Part shown: in pieces, positions 47,810 to 55,528 of the stretch | Numbering within the stretch: the stretch's first letter is position 1 | Layout: the number at the start of each line of letters is the position of its first letter | NCBI RefSeq assembly: GCF_029023785.1 | Contig: NZ_CP118955.1 | Coordinates: forward strand, 62,001-126,000 | Reading direction: 5' to 3' | DNA from: Enterococcus faecium | Lineage (GTDB): Bacteria; Bacillota; Bacilli; Lactobacillales; Enterococcaceae | DNA length: 64,000 nucleotides | Made by a program: the position numbers and the translations under genes | The notes under the pieces: generated by a model | Told to the model about the DNA's origin: nothing | Databases searched by the model: none | Seen by the model: the letters and a program-made list of their open reading frames with translations, nothing else

Positions 47810-48760
47810 ATGCGCTACGGACGACTAGTAGCATTATTAGTTATTTTAAGTAGTATTTCATTGTTCATCGGAGTATCGAATGTACAATTGTCAGAACTGC
47901 TCCAGTTAGATGGGCAAAGCTTACAAATCTTGCTAGTGACTCGTTTGCCACGAACGATTTGTTTGATCCTTGTGGGAGCGACCAGTAGTATTTGTGGGTT
48001 GATCATGCAACATTTGACCCAAAATAAATTTGTTTCACCAACGACTGCGGGCACGATGGATAGTGCGCGTTTAGGTATTTTAGTGGCTATGATTTTCCTA
48101 CCTGGTGCATCCTTGATTGTCCGATCCTTGACAGCATTTTGCTTTGCTTTTGCAGGAACATTGCTTTTTTTATCCCTTACGCGATTGTTCCCCCAGAAAA
48201 ATCAATTGATGCTTCCGTTGATTGGAGTCATGTTAGGGAATATCATTGGTTCAGTTGCTACTTTTTTTGCTTATCAATTCCAGTTGGTACAAAATATGAC
48301 TTCATGGCTTCAAGGGAATTTTGCAACTGTGATACGAGGAAATTATGAGTTATTGTATGCTGTTGTTCCATTGTTGCTCTTGGTTTGGCTATTTGCTTAC
48401 CGATTTACGATCATTGGTCTGGGCGAATCGTTTGCAGTAAATTTGGGAATAGATTACCAGAAGATGCAGTTTTTAGGCATTGGCTTAGTATCATTGGCTA
48501 GTGCAGTCATGTTGATCATGGTAGGAAGCATTCCTTTTATCGGAGTGATCATTCCGAATCTTGTCTCTAGAATATATGGAGATCAAGTGCACAAAACAAT
48601 TGGCGTAACTGCTTTAGCAGGTAGTTTGTTCTTAGTATTTTGCGATCTTGTCGCTCGCGTGTTGATTTTTCCTTATGAAATACCAGTCAGTGTGATCGTT
48701 GGAATCATCGGTGGGGCTATCTTCCTTTATCTTCTGATAAGGGGGCGACGATATGCTTAA
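47810..48760 (+). CDS. Ferric-siderophore ABC transporter permease 1 (FecCD family)
   Basis: It encodes 316 aa with about nine membrane segments and the FecCD blocks LPRTICLILVGATSSICGLI and VGSIPFIGVIIPNLVSRIYG. ATG at 47810 follows AAAAGGTGG; an in-frame GTG at 47801 overlaps that site. Gene order permease-permease-ATPase-binding protein is that of the Bacillus Ycl/Fpb and Campylobacter Ceu catecholate-type importers; specificity here is inferred only from order. Confidence 0.9.
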   Translation: MRYGRLVALLVILSSISLFIGVSNVQLSELLQLDGQSLQILLVTRLPRTICLILVGATSSICGLIMQHLTQNKFVSPTTAGTMDSARLGILVAMIFLPGASLIVRSLTAFCFAFAGTLLFLSLTRLFPQKNQLMLPLIGVMLGNIIGSVATFFAYQFQLVQNMTSWLQGNFATVIRGNYELLYAVVPLLLLVWLFAYRFTIIGLGESFAVNLGIDYQKMQFLGIGLVSLASAVMLIMVGSIPFIGVIIPNLVSRIYGDQVHKTIGVTALAGSLFLVFCDLVARVLIFPYEIPVSVIVGIIGGAIFLYLLIRGRRYA

Positions 48761-49712
48761 AAAAAAGCCATCTATTTTTATTGGTATGCTTGTTCTTGTT
48801 TTATTTGTTACAGGAATGTACTTGACGATCCATACATATGGAAACTGGCATTTTGCATGGGCATTGAGGAGTAAGAAAATTTTTGCATTTATCCTTGTCT
48901 CGCTAGCTGTCAGCAGTGCCACAATCAGCTTTCAGACAATTACGCATAACCAGTTTTTGACTCCTTCAGTATTGGGACTTGAGTCGTTATATGTCCTTGT
49001 CCAAACGGTCCTTTTCTTCTTTATCGGAGGAGTGACGATGCTTCAGCAGACAGGTACAGGTTTTTTCTTATTGAACGTTGGGCTGATGGTCGGGCTGAGT
49101 CTATTGTTATTTTTCTTTCTTTTGAAAAAAATGAGAGCGAATCTTTTTTTATTACTGATGTCAGGGATGATTTTAGGTACGCTTTTTGGTAGTGTCAGTA
49201 CCTTTTTACAAGTCATCATGGATCCGAATGAGTATGATTTGCTTCAAGGCAGATTATTTGCAAGCTTTGGCAATATCCAGAGTCAGTATCTTTTGCCTGC
49301 TTCTTTGATCATTATCGGCTGCTGGTGCCTGTTATTTCGATATCGACATGTGCTAGACGTTTTCCATCTCGGAAATGAACAAGCAGTAAACCTCGGGATA
49401 GACACAGATCGTTTTGAATTTTTGATTTTATGTTGTGTCAGTCTTTTGACAGGGACATCAACGGCTCTTGTGGGTCCAGTTACTTTTTTAGGGTTTATTG
49501 TCGCAAATATCAGTTATCGTGTCTTTTCTACTTATCGTCATGGTCAGCTATTTATCGGAAGCTTTCTGGTAGCTATGCTGTTTCTGACAGGAGGACAGCT
49601 CGCAGTAGAGCAGATTTTCGGCTGGAATACAACAGTGAGTGTCGTCGTTGAATTTGTCGGAGGAATTTATTTTGTCACAAAATTGATTCGCGAAAGGAAG
49701 AGTATCCTATGA
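48753..49712 (+). CDS. Ferric-siderophore ABC transporter permease 2 (FecCD family)
   Basis: It encodes 319 aa with about nine membrane segments; GPVTFLGFIVANISYRVF is the FecCD coupling-loop region, and LGNEQAVNLGIDTDRFEFL precedes it. It forms a heterodimer with permease 1. The start overlaps the previous gene by 8 nt and the end overlaps the ATPase gene by 4 nt (ATGA). Confidence 0.9.
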   Translation: MLKKKPSIFIGMLVLVLFVTGMYLTIHTYGNWHFAWALRSKKIFAFILVSLAVSSATISFQTITHNQFLTPSVLGLESLYVLVQTVLFFFIGGVTMLQQTGTGFFLLNVGLMVGLSLLLFFFLLKKMRANLFLLLMSGMILGTLFGSVSTFLQVIMDPNEYDLLQGRLFASFGNIQSQYLLPASLIIIGCWCLLFRYRHVLDVFHLGNEQAVNLGIDTDRFEFLILCCVSLLTGTSTALVGPVTFLGFIVANISYRVFSTYRHGQLFIGSFLVAMLFLTGGQLAVEQIFGWNTTVSVVVEFVGGIYFVTKLIRERKSIL

Positions 49713-50464
49713 TTGATTTACAAAAGGTCAATAAACTGTACCATGGAAAATCAGTGGTTAAAGATGTACAGTTAACGATTCCTGAAAAGAAGTTGACTGC
49801 TTTTATCGGTCCAAATGGTGCTGGAAAGTCAACGGTGTTGTCGATGATCAGTCGTTTGATACCAAAAGATACAGGTGAAATCTATTTAGACCATAACGAA
49901 GTAAAGGCTTGGAAATCCAATGAATTAGCAAAAAAATTATCGATCCTACGACAATCGAATGAAATAAATGTCCAAATTACCGTGAAAGAATTAGTAGAAT
50001 TTGGACGATTTCCTTATACGAAAGGAAAATTGACGACAAAAGACGAGGAAATCGTTCAGGAATCACTGGAACACCTTGGGTTAGAAGAAATAGCGGATCA
50101 ATCGATTGACACCCTTTCAGGCGGTCAACTCCAACGTGCGTATATTGCAATGGTGCTAGCGCAAGACACGGATTATATTTTACTGGATGAACCTTTGAAC
50201 AATCTAGATATGAATTTTGCGGTTCAAATCATGCAGATTTTAAAAAATTTAGTACAAGAAATCGGGAAAACAATTGTTATTGTTCTTCATGATATCAACT
50301 TTGCTGCAAGTTATGCAGACGAAATTGTTGCGATGAAAGATGGACAGTTATTCACGCAAGGAACGACCCAAGAAATGATAAAAAAAGATGTATTGGACGA
50401 ATTGTACGAAATGGACATACGGATTTGTGAGATTGAAGGCCGCAGATTCTGTCTTTATTTCTAA
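49709..50464 (+). CDS. Ferric-siderophore ABC transporter ATPase
   Basis: It encodes 251 aa with Walker A GPNGAGKST near residue 34, signature LSGGQLQRAYIAMVLAQ, and Walker B YILLDEPLNNLDM, the FepC/FhuC-type pattern. It powers the two permeases. GAAAGGAAGAG upstream within the previous gene. Confidence 0.92.
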   Translation: MIDLQKVNKLYHGKSVVKDVQLTIPEKKLTAFIGPNGAGKSTVLSMISRLIPKDTGEIYLDHNEVKAWKSNELAKKLSILRQSNEINVQITVKELVEFGRFPYTKGKLTTKDEEIVQESLEHLGLEEIADQSIDTLSGGQLQRAYIAMVLAQDTDYILLDEPLNNLDMNFAVQIMQILKNLVQEIGKTIVIVLHDINFAASYADEIVAMKDGQLFTQGTTQEMIKKDVLDELYEMDIRICEIEGRRFCLYF

Positions 50465-50486
50465 AACTAACATTAGGAGAGAAGAG

Positions 50487-51440
50487 ATGAAAAAATTAGT
50501 AGTAGGTATCTTGATTCTAGCATCATTTGGTTTAGCAGCATGTGGAAATAGCAACAACACCAGTCAGGCAGATACAAAGAAAAGCAGCACACAAACTGAA
50601 ACTACATTGACGATAACAGATAGTAATGGAGACCAAATCGAGGTGCCAAAGAATCCTGAAAAAGTCGTCGTATTCGACAATGGTTCTTTAGATACGATGG
50701 ATGCTCTTGGTGTTGGAGATAAGGTAGTTGGAGCAGCTACGAGCAGCCTTCCTGAGTATCTTTCCTCCTATAAAAAAGTGGAATCAGCAGGTGGAATAAA
50801 AGAACCAGACTTAGAAAAAATTAATCAGCTTCAGCCAGATCTAATCATCATTTCTGGCCGACAAAGAGATTTTCAAAAAGATCTAAGTCAAATTGCTCCG
50901 ACCATTTTCCTTTCTTTAGATGCGAAAAAGCCATGGGAATCTTTCCAGCAAAATGTCACTGCTTTAGGGGAGATCTTTGGTAAGCAAGAAGAAGCTAAAA
51001 CTCAATTAGAGGAATTATCTAGTGCAATCGATCAGACGAAAAAGAAAGCAGAAGCGTCTGATAAAAAAGCACTAGTCACACTTGTGAATGAAGGGCAATT
51101 GTCAGCCTACGGATCTGGTTCTAGATTCGGTTTCATCCATGATTTATTTGGCTTTGAACAAGCAGATGATCAAATCGAAGCATCCACTCACGGTCAAAGT
51201 GTTTCTTATGAATATGTGCTAGAAAAAAATCCGGATATCTTATTTGTGGTAGACCGAACAAAAGCTATTGGTGGAGACGACAGCAAAGATGATATTTCTG
51301 CCAATGAACTGGTAGCACAAACGAATGCTGGTAAAAACCAGCAGATCATCTCCCTTGAACCAGATGTCTGGTATTTAAGCGGGGGCGGTTTAGAATCAAT
51401 GAAACTGATGATCGAAGATGTGAATCAAGCATTTAAATAG
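50487..51440 (+). CDS. Ferric-siderophore-binding lipoprotein
   Basis: It encodes 317 aa. The lipoprotein signal ends in LAAC with C19, then a Ser/Thr/Asn linker and a FecB-type periplasmic-binding-protein domain (ALGVGDKVVGAATSSLPEYL; INQLQPDLIIISGRQRDF; LEKNPDILFVVDRT). ATG at 50487 has TAGGAGAG upstream; the longer open frame before it overlaps the ATPase gene. It captures the iron complex outside the membrane. Confidence 0.92.
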   Translation: MKKLVVGILILASFGLAACGNSNNTSQADTKKSSTQTETTLTITDSNGDQIEVPKNPEKVVVFDNGSLDTMDALGVGDKVVGAATSSLPEYLSSYKKVESAGGIKEPDLEKINQLQPDLIIISGRQRDFQKDLSQIAPTIFLSLDAKKPWESFQQNVTALGEIFGKQEEAKTQLEELSSAIDQTKKKAEASDKKALVTLVNEGQLSAYGSGSRFGFIHDLFGFEQADDQIEASTHGQSVSYEYVLEKNPDILFVVDRTKAIGGDDSKDDISANELVAQTNAGKNQQIISLEPDVWYLSGGGLESMKLMIEDVNQAFK

Positions 51441-51532
51441 CATAAATAACAGAGGATTAAACTCTCATACTATGTAACAATAATGTTTCTTACATTCTTA
51501 AATAGCAAGAGCCTATCCTCAAAGAAGTTATC

Positions 51533-51578
51533 AAAAACCATCCGTAAAATCGTATTGATGATTTTACGGATGGTTTTT
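51533..51578. terminator. Bidirectional terminator after the iron operon
   Basis: AAAAACCATCCGTAAAATC at 51533-51551 pairs perfectly over 19 bp with GATTTTACGGATGGTTTTT at 51560-51578. It can end the iron operon from the left and the 35-codon ORF from the right; the ORF stop codon lies inside the stem end. Confidence 0.9.
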
Positions 51579-51684
51579 ATTTATTTGGGAAATCTTTTTT
51601 CAACGTGAATTCATTCTCTACATCATACGGGTTGATTCTAGAATGGGGAGTGGCAAAAAATAGTGTGATCCATTTTTTCAGCAT
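51577..51684 (-). CDS. Small ORF, 35 aa, unknown
   Basis: It reads MLKKWITLFFATPHSRINPY then DVENEFTLKKDFPNK. The ribosome binding site AAAGGAGG lies 9 nt before the ATG. It has a basic N-terminus and a short hydrophobic stretch (WITLFFAT) and could be a membrane-associated or exported peptide. The site is embedded in a 20-nt palindrome (51696-51715). No family was recognised; ribosome binding site, start and a terminator directly at its end argue for real expression. Confidence 0.5.
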   Translation of the reverse strand: MLKKWITLFFATPHSRINPYDVENEFTLKKDFPNK

Positions 51685-51695
51685 CAAGATCGCCT

Positions 51696-51715
51696 CCTTT
51701 GATTTGAATCAAAGG
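51696..51715 (-). promoter_or_regulatory. Palindrome that can hide the ribosome binding site of the 35-aa ORF
   Basis: CCTTTGATT and AATCAAAGG form a perfect 9-bp stem around TG. On the reverse strand the 3' arm ...AATCAAAGG continues into AGG, so the Shine-Dalgarno AAAGGAGG lies half in the stem. It could be a translational switch or a protein operator. Confidence 0.5.
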
Positions 51716-51767
51716 TACAAAGCGAAACTTAGATAAAACTTAAATTTAGATATTTTTATTTTGTACC

Positions 51768-52215
51768 GATCTCTTCTTTAAACGATGTTCCATCTGCTGC
51801 TTCTCGGCAATAAGTCCACTAGACATTAGACTAGAAAATATGAGAAGCTATTTTCTGTCCAGCGTTCTTATTACTCAAAGCAAATCGTAGTTGTCACAAT
51901 CTCTTCTAAACGATGTTCCATCTGCTGCTTCTCGGCAATAAGTCCACTAGACTAGAAAATATGAGAAGCTATTTTCTGTCCAGCGTTCTTATTACTCAAA
52001 GCAAATCGCAGTTGTCACAATCTCTTCTAAACGATGTTCCATCTGCTGCTTCTCGGCAATAAGTCCACTAGACATTAGACTAGAAAATATGAGAAGCTAT
52101 TTTCTGTCCAGCGTTCTTATTACTCAAAGCAAATCGCAGTTGTCACAATCTCTTCTAAACAATGTTCAATCAGCTGACCTTCGGTATTAGCTCAAAGCAC
52201 TGATTTCACAACCTC
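51768..52215 (-). repeat. Tandem hairpin-repeat array C (3 near-identical units and a short fourth)
   Basis: Units on + coordinates are 51768-51897, 51898-52017, 52018-52146 and a shortened 52147-52215. The first three are nearly identical; the middle one lacks about 10 nt (ACATTAGACT). The 20-mer AAAATATGAGAAGCTATTTT is the exact complement of the core in array A unit 2 (18970-18989). Read on the reverse strand the array starts 3 nt after the stop of the 98-aa gene. The short unit has lost its middle but matches array A unit 3 at both ends. Confidence 0.85.
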
Positions 52216-52218
52216 TAT

Positions 52219-52515
52219 TTAGGCATGTGTCTCAGCAAGCGGTTGATAGTTGATGATCTGCATTTTTCGATAAAAATCGGCGGGAAGCTTACTCCACCGT
52301 TTTAATAATTGATAGAAATAACTCTCTTCTGCTTTGATTTTATACTCGCTTAATATCAATCCAAAACTATTCGTTTTTTTTGAAGCTAATTTTTTATAAA
52401 TATCCAATGCTTTGGTTTTATCTTCATTGACAAAGAGTGTTTTTACTTCAATATAAGAACCCTCGATATTTTGTGTTTCTTCGATAAAATAGATGTTTTT
52501 TATATATTCCTTCAT
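52219..52515 (-). CDS. Hypothetical protein, 98 aa
   Basis: It reads MKEYIKNIYFIEETQNIEGS onward: no signal peptide, no membrane segment, mixed charged residues, with a helical middle (DKTKALDIYKKLASKK). GGAGG lies 7 nt upstream of the ATG. No family was recognised. The hairpin-repeat array follows its stop codon by 3 nt, so the repeats would be in its 3' untranslated region. Confidence 0.65.
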   Translation of the reverse strand: MKEYIKNIYFIEETQNIEGSYIEVKTLFVNEDKTKALDIYKKLASKKTNSFGLILSEYKIKAEESYFYQLLKRWSKLPADFYRKMQIINYQPLAETHA

Positions 52516-52870
52516 AGTGATTCCTCCAAAGAAGTCTTTTTATTTGATAAGTTTACTCTACCGAAGAGTTGTTAATAATCCGTGAACAAAAAGTAATTCT
52601 TTTTCCAATAGTTGTTAAAGGTTTTTTATTTTTTATAGTATTTTTTGTTATTTAAGAAAGGAATAAGGTTAAACAAATAACAGGTTGCTTTTTGGGTCTT
52701 TTTCCGTTCAAGAAACTGAACGAAGAAAAGGGAAAGTTGTCTCTTTTGTGATAAGAGAAATCATAATAAACGAATGACTTACTTTCCAATAAATTGAGAA
52801 CAGTCAGAACCAGACAAATTAGTTGCATCTGATGAATAAAGTGATTATTCTATGACATGAGGTGATACAG
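52516..52870. other. 355-base gap with one possible hairpin
   Basis: No gene was found. TGTTATTT at 52646-52653 can pair with AAATAACA at 52675-52682, followed after six bases by TTTTT. CGTTCA/TGAACG forms another short stem near 52710-52727. Neither clearly belongs to a gene; the gap separates the divergent 98-aa and HesB-like genes and must contain their promoters, which are weak by eye. Confidence 0.35.
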
Positions 52871-53227
52871 ATGAAATTAGAAGTGACAAAAGAAGCACAA
52901 GAAGTATTGAAGAATAAATTAGAAGCAGACGATCAACTTTTATTAGATATCGAAAACGGTGACGGTCCATTTGCAGAAAGCCAAGTCAGTTGCCAATTGG
53001 ACACGGCATTTCGATTGATCATTGTCAAAAAAGATACACAAACAGATCTAAGTCTTTATTCTGTAGTGGCTGATACACCAGTTGGACCAATCAAAATCAA
53101 AGACAGTGCAATACTTTACATGGATGATCCATCCACACTTGCTTTAGAACCAACTTATAATAGTTTACAATTAAAAGGACCAAGCGGCTTGAGAAAAGGC
53201 AACTTGCAAGTTGTTCGAAAAGACTAG
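52871..53227 (+). CDS. HesB/IscA-like iron-sulfur biosynthesis family protein
   Basis: It encodes 118 aa, MKLEVTKEAQEVLKNKLEAD onward, with the HesB-like fold order and the segment LYMDDPSTLALEPTYNSLQL. It has only one cysteine (VSCQLD), so it lacks the three-cysteine cluster site of IscA and belongs to the YqkB-like branch. ATG at 52871 lies 5 nt after AGGTGA; GTG at 52862 is inside that site. Confidence 0.78.
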   Translation: MKLEVTKEAQEVLKNKLEADDQLLLDIENGDGPFAESQVSCQLDTAFRLIIVKKDTQTDLSLYSVVADTPVGPIKIKDSAILYMDDPSTLALEPTYNSLQLKGPSGLRKGNLQVVRKD

Positions 53228-53236
53228 AGGGATAAA

Positions 53237-54136
53237 ATGGGAAAATTGGCGATCATCAGCGACCTACATGTGGACATCAATAAATTCGGCGAATCAGAGC
53301 TGATGCAGCTTTGGCAAGTTTTGCAAAAGCACAAGATCACTCGGCTTCATCTAGCCGGAGATACGGCTAATAAAGTAGACCGTTGCCTAGCTGTTGTCGA
53401 ATTTTTCGTCAATAAAGGATTATCTACGACATTTCATTTCGGCAATCACGAGTTGGCAGATGTGCCCAATGAACAGATGATGGACCATTTTCCAGACCCA
53501 CATTTTTTAAATGAACGGTATATTGCTTTAAATGAGCAGACCGTTCTTTTAGGGATGAATGGCTGGTACGACTATCAGTTTTCCGAATTGAAAGATTACG
53601 AGGCAATCGTACGAATGAAGCGTTTGTATTGGTATGATCGGTTCATCCAGCGTGGGAAAACAGATCTCGAGGTCAATGCAGAAATGCTTGCAGCTGCAAA
53701 AAATTTGCTAGACCAGCTGGAAGCAAAAAAACTTGAGGTGATTTTATCCACTCATTTCGTTCCTAAACGGGCATTTATCATGTATCAATCTGCTCCTTAT
53801 GAGCGTTGGAACAAATTAAATGCATTTTTAGGATCAGAATCATTCGGAGAATTACTTGACCGTTATTCAAATATCAAACAAGTAGTTTTTGGCCATACGC
53901 ATCGTCGCTTTGAAGATAAATCCATCGGTCACACGATTTACAGCTGCAGACCTTTTGGTTATTATTATGAATGGCAGCTGACCCGAGATTTTGTCTTGAA
54001 AGAACAGCTGTTAGATAGCTATGAACCCATGAAATTACGTGTCCTCTTGCGTGCCCATCATCCGGCCTTTCAAGCCTATCAAACACAACATTTGCAAGAG
54101 GAATTTGAACAGGCGATGACAATCGTTCCGTATTGA
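53237..54136 (+). CDS. Calcineurin-like metallophosphoesterase
   Basis: It encodes 299 aa with the motifs in order: ISDLHVD near residue 7, HLAGDTANK near 38, FGNHE near 67, STHFVP near 174 and VFGHTHRRF near 216. This two-metal phosphoesterase set is complete. It starts 9 nt after the HesB-like gene, so the two form an operon. The substrate is unknown. Confidence 0.92.
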   Translation: MGKLAIISDLHVDINKFGESELMQLWQVLQKHKITRLHLAGDTANKVDRCLAVVEFFVNKGLSTTFHFGNHELADVPNEQMMDHFPDPHFLNERYIALNEQTVLLGMNGWYDYQFSELKDYEAIVRMKRLYWYDRFIQRGKTDLEVNAEMLAAAKNLLDQLEAKKLEVILSTHFVPKRAFIMYQSAPYERWNKLNAFLGSESFGELLDRYSNIKQVVFGHTHRRFEDKSIGHTIYSCRPFGYYYEWQLTRDFVLKEQLLDSYEPMKLRVLLRAHHPAFQAYQTQHLQEEFEQAMTIVPY

Positions 54137-54192
54137 GACAGCATTAGTAATGTGTAAAAGAAAATACCTTGTAAAACATAAGGATAAGTAAG

Positions 54193-54232
54193 AGCAGTAG
54201 ATCCATTTATCGTGGATATGCTGCTTTTTTTG
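54193..54232 (+). terminator. Terminator after the phosphoesterase gene
   Basis: AGCAGTAGATCCA at 54193-54205 pairs with TGGATATGCTGCT at 54213-54225 (two mismatches), followed by seven T. Confidence 0.8.
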
Positions 54233-54312
54233 TGGAAAATAATCAGCGAATGTTTATTTGATCGGATGATTTGTAACTCGCAGAGTACTAGATGCAAGCG
54301 TTTATTCTTTTT

Positions 54313-54342
54313 TTGAACGATAATCACAAAAAAAAATATAAT
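54313..54342 (+). promoter_or_regulatory. Promoter of the WxL operon
   Basis: TTGAAC at 54313-54318 and perfect TATAAT at 54337-54342 with an 18-base spacer rich in A. Transcription from here leaves a leader of about 300 nt before the first gene. Confidence 0.65.
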
Positions 54343-54349
54343 ATACATT

Positions 54350-54652
54350 TTTTATTTAATTATAATTAATATTGATTGAAGTCTAGGCAGTCAAGTCACA
54401 TTTTGATAGATAGGAGGGGGACTTACGAATTATTTTAAAGGCTATGACAGCTGTATTTCTAGATTGTGTTTGCATCAAGTTGCAATAAAAACTAGAAATC
54501 AAATCGGGCTGATAATCATTTATAACTAATCGATACATAGGACCAAATATAGGTCTATGTTCTTTTATTTCATAAGTATCGTAAAACAGAATTTTGCTAT
54601 GGATTAATCCAATCGACTGATATGTTTAGTAAATAAAGAAAGAGGAATGTCA
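54350..54652 (+). promoter_or_regulatory. Long structured leader of the WxL operon
   Basis: ATTTCTAG at 54455-54462 pairs with CTAGAAAT at 54492-54499, with an inner TTGCA/TGCAA. A second stem, ACATAGGACC with GGTCTATGT (54535-54560, one bulge), is followed by TCTTTTATTT and resembles a terminator. A strong ribosome-binding-like AGGAGGGGG at 54412-54420 has no good start codon after it. A short ORF of 14 codons (54444-54488) overlaps the first stem. Attenuation is possible. Confidence 0.45.
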
Positions 54653-55384
54653 ATGATGAAAAAAGAAATCGTATTAACAGCAACAACGATGTTATTCAGC
54701 ATGGTAGCAAGTACGACTTTTGTTTCTGCAACTGAAGTATACCCAAAGGAATATAACACAGAAGGAACGATTACATTTGAAGCAGGAGATGAGGGTGTAA
54801 CTCCTCCTGTTGATCCAGAGAATCCTGATCCCAATAAACCTGTCGATCCATCAGATCCTCCAAGCCCTGGAACAGGAGGGGCATTATCGATTGATTATGG
54901 ATCAAAATTCAAATTTGGGACTCAAAAAATTTCTACTGCGGATAAAACGTATTATGCAGCTGCTGATGTGATGAACGATGGGTCTAGAAAACCGACATAT
55001 GTCCAAGTGACAGATAGGAGAGGTACCTTATCTGGGTGGAAATTAAGTGTCTCTCAACCAGAACAGTTTAAAACTGCCAGTGGGGATGAACTAGTTGGAG
55101 CACAGCTGAAATTTACGAAAGGGCAGGCTGTTTCTTTGGTTGATCCAACATATACACCGCAAACGGTGAATTCTGAATTAACGTTGACACCGGGAGGAAA
55201 CAATACGTTAGCAATTAATGCTAAATCAGGAACAGGTGTGGGGACTTGGGTCTATCGATTTGGTGCAAATGAAAATGAAAATCAAGATGCGGTACAGCTT
55301 TCGGTACCCGGTAAATCTGTCAAGTTAGCGCAACAATATTCCACTAAATTAGTTTGGACATTAGAAGATACACCTAACAACTAG
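54653..55384 (+). CDS. Small WxL-domain surface protein
   Basis: It encodes 243 aa with a signal peptide cleaved near VSA (about residue 25), a Pro/Asp-rich linker (PVDPENPDPNKPVDPSDPPS), and a WxL domain from about 80. The two motifs are LSGWKLSVSQ and the terminal YSTKLVWTLEDTP. WxL domains bind peptidoglycan non-covalently. ATG at 54653 is 6 nt after AGAGGA; ATG at 54647 is too close. First gene of a WxL-WxL-DUF916 cluster. Confidence 0.92.
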   Translation: MMKKEIVLTATTMLFSMVASTTFVSATEVYPKEYNTEGTITFEAGDEGVTPPVDPENPDPNKPVDPSDPPSPGTGGALSIDYGSKFKFGTQKISTADKTYYAAADVMNDGSRKPTYVQVTDRRGTLSGWKLSVSQPEQFKTASGDELVGAQLKFTKGQAVSLVDPTYTPQTVNSELTLTPGGNNTLAINAKSGTGVGTWVYRFGANENENQDAVQLSVPGKSVKLAQQYSTKLVWTLEDTPNN

Positions 55385-55528
55385 TTTACTGAAAAGAACT
55401 GTTAAAAATAAATACGTAGTCATATTGTCTTGCGAGGTAATCGAGCAAAAATTGTCAAAGGCTAGGCTAAATTTGTTTGGATACGAATAGTTCATCTAGG
55501 AATTTAACGATCAGGAGGAAAAGATATA

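Noticed and set aside
51768..52215. CRISPR array
   Set aside because: Units are about 120-130 nt, adjoin directly without unique spacers, and there are no cas genes.
54444..54488. Leader peptide in front of the WxL operon
   Set aside because: Only 14 codons, a poor ribosome binding site (AAAGG two bases before the ATG) and no run of regulatory codons.
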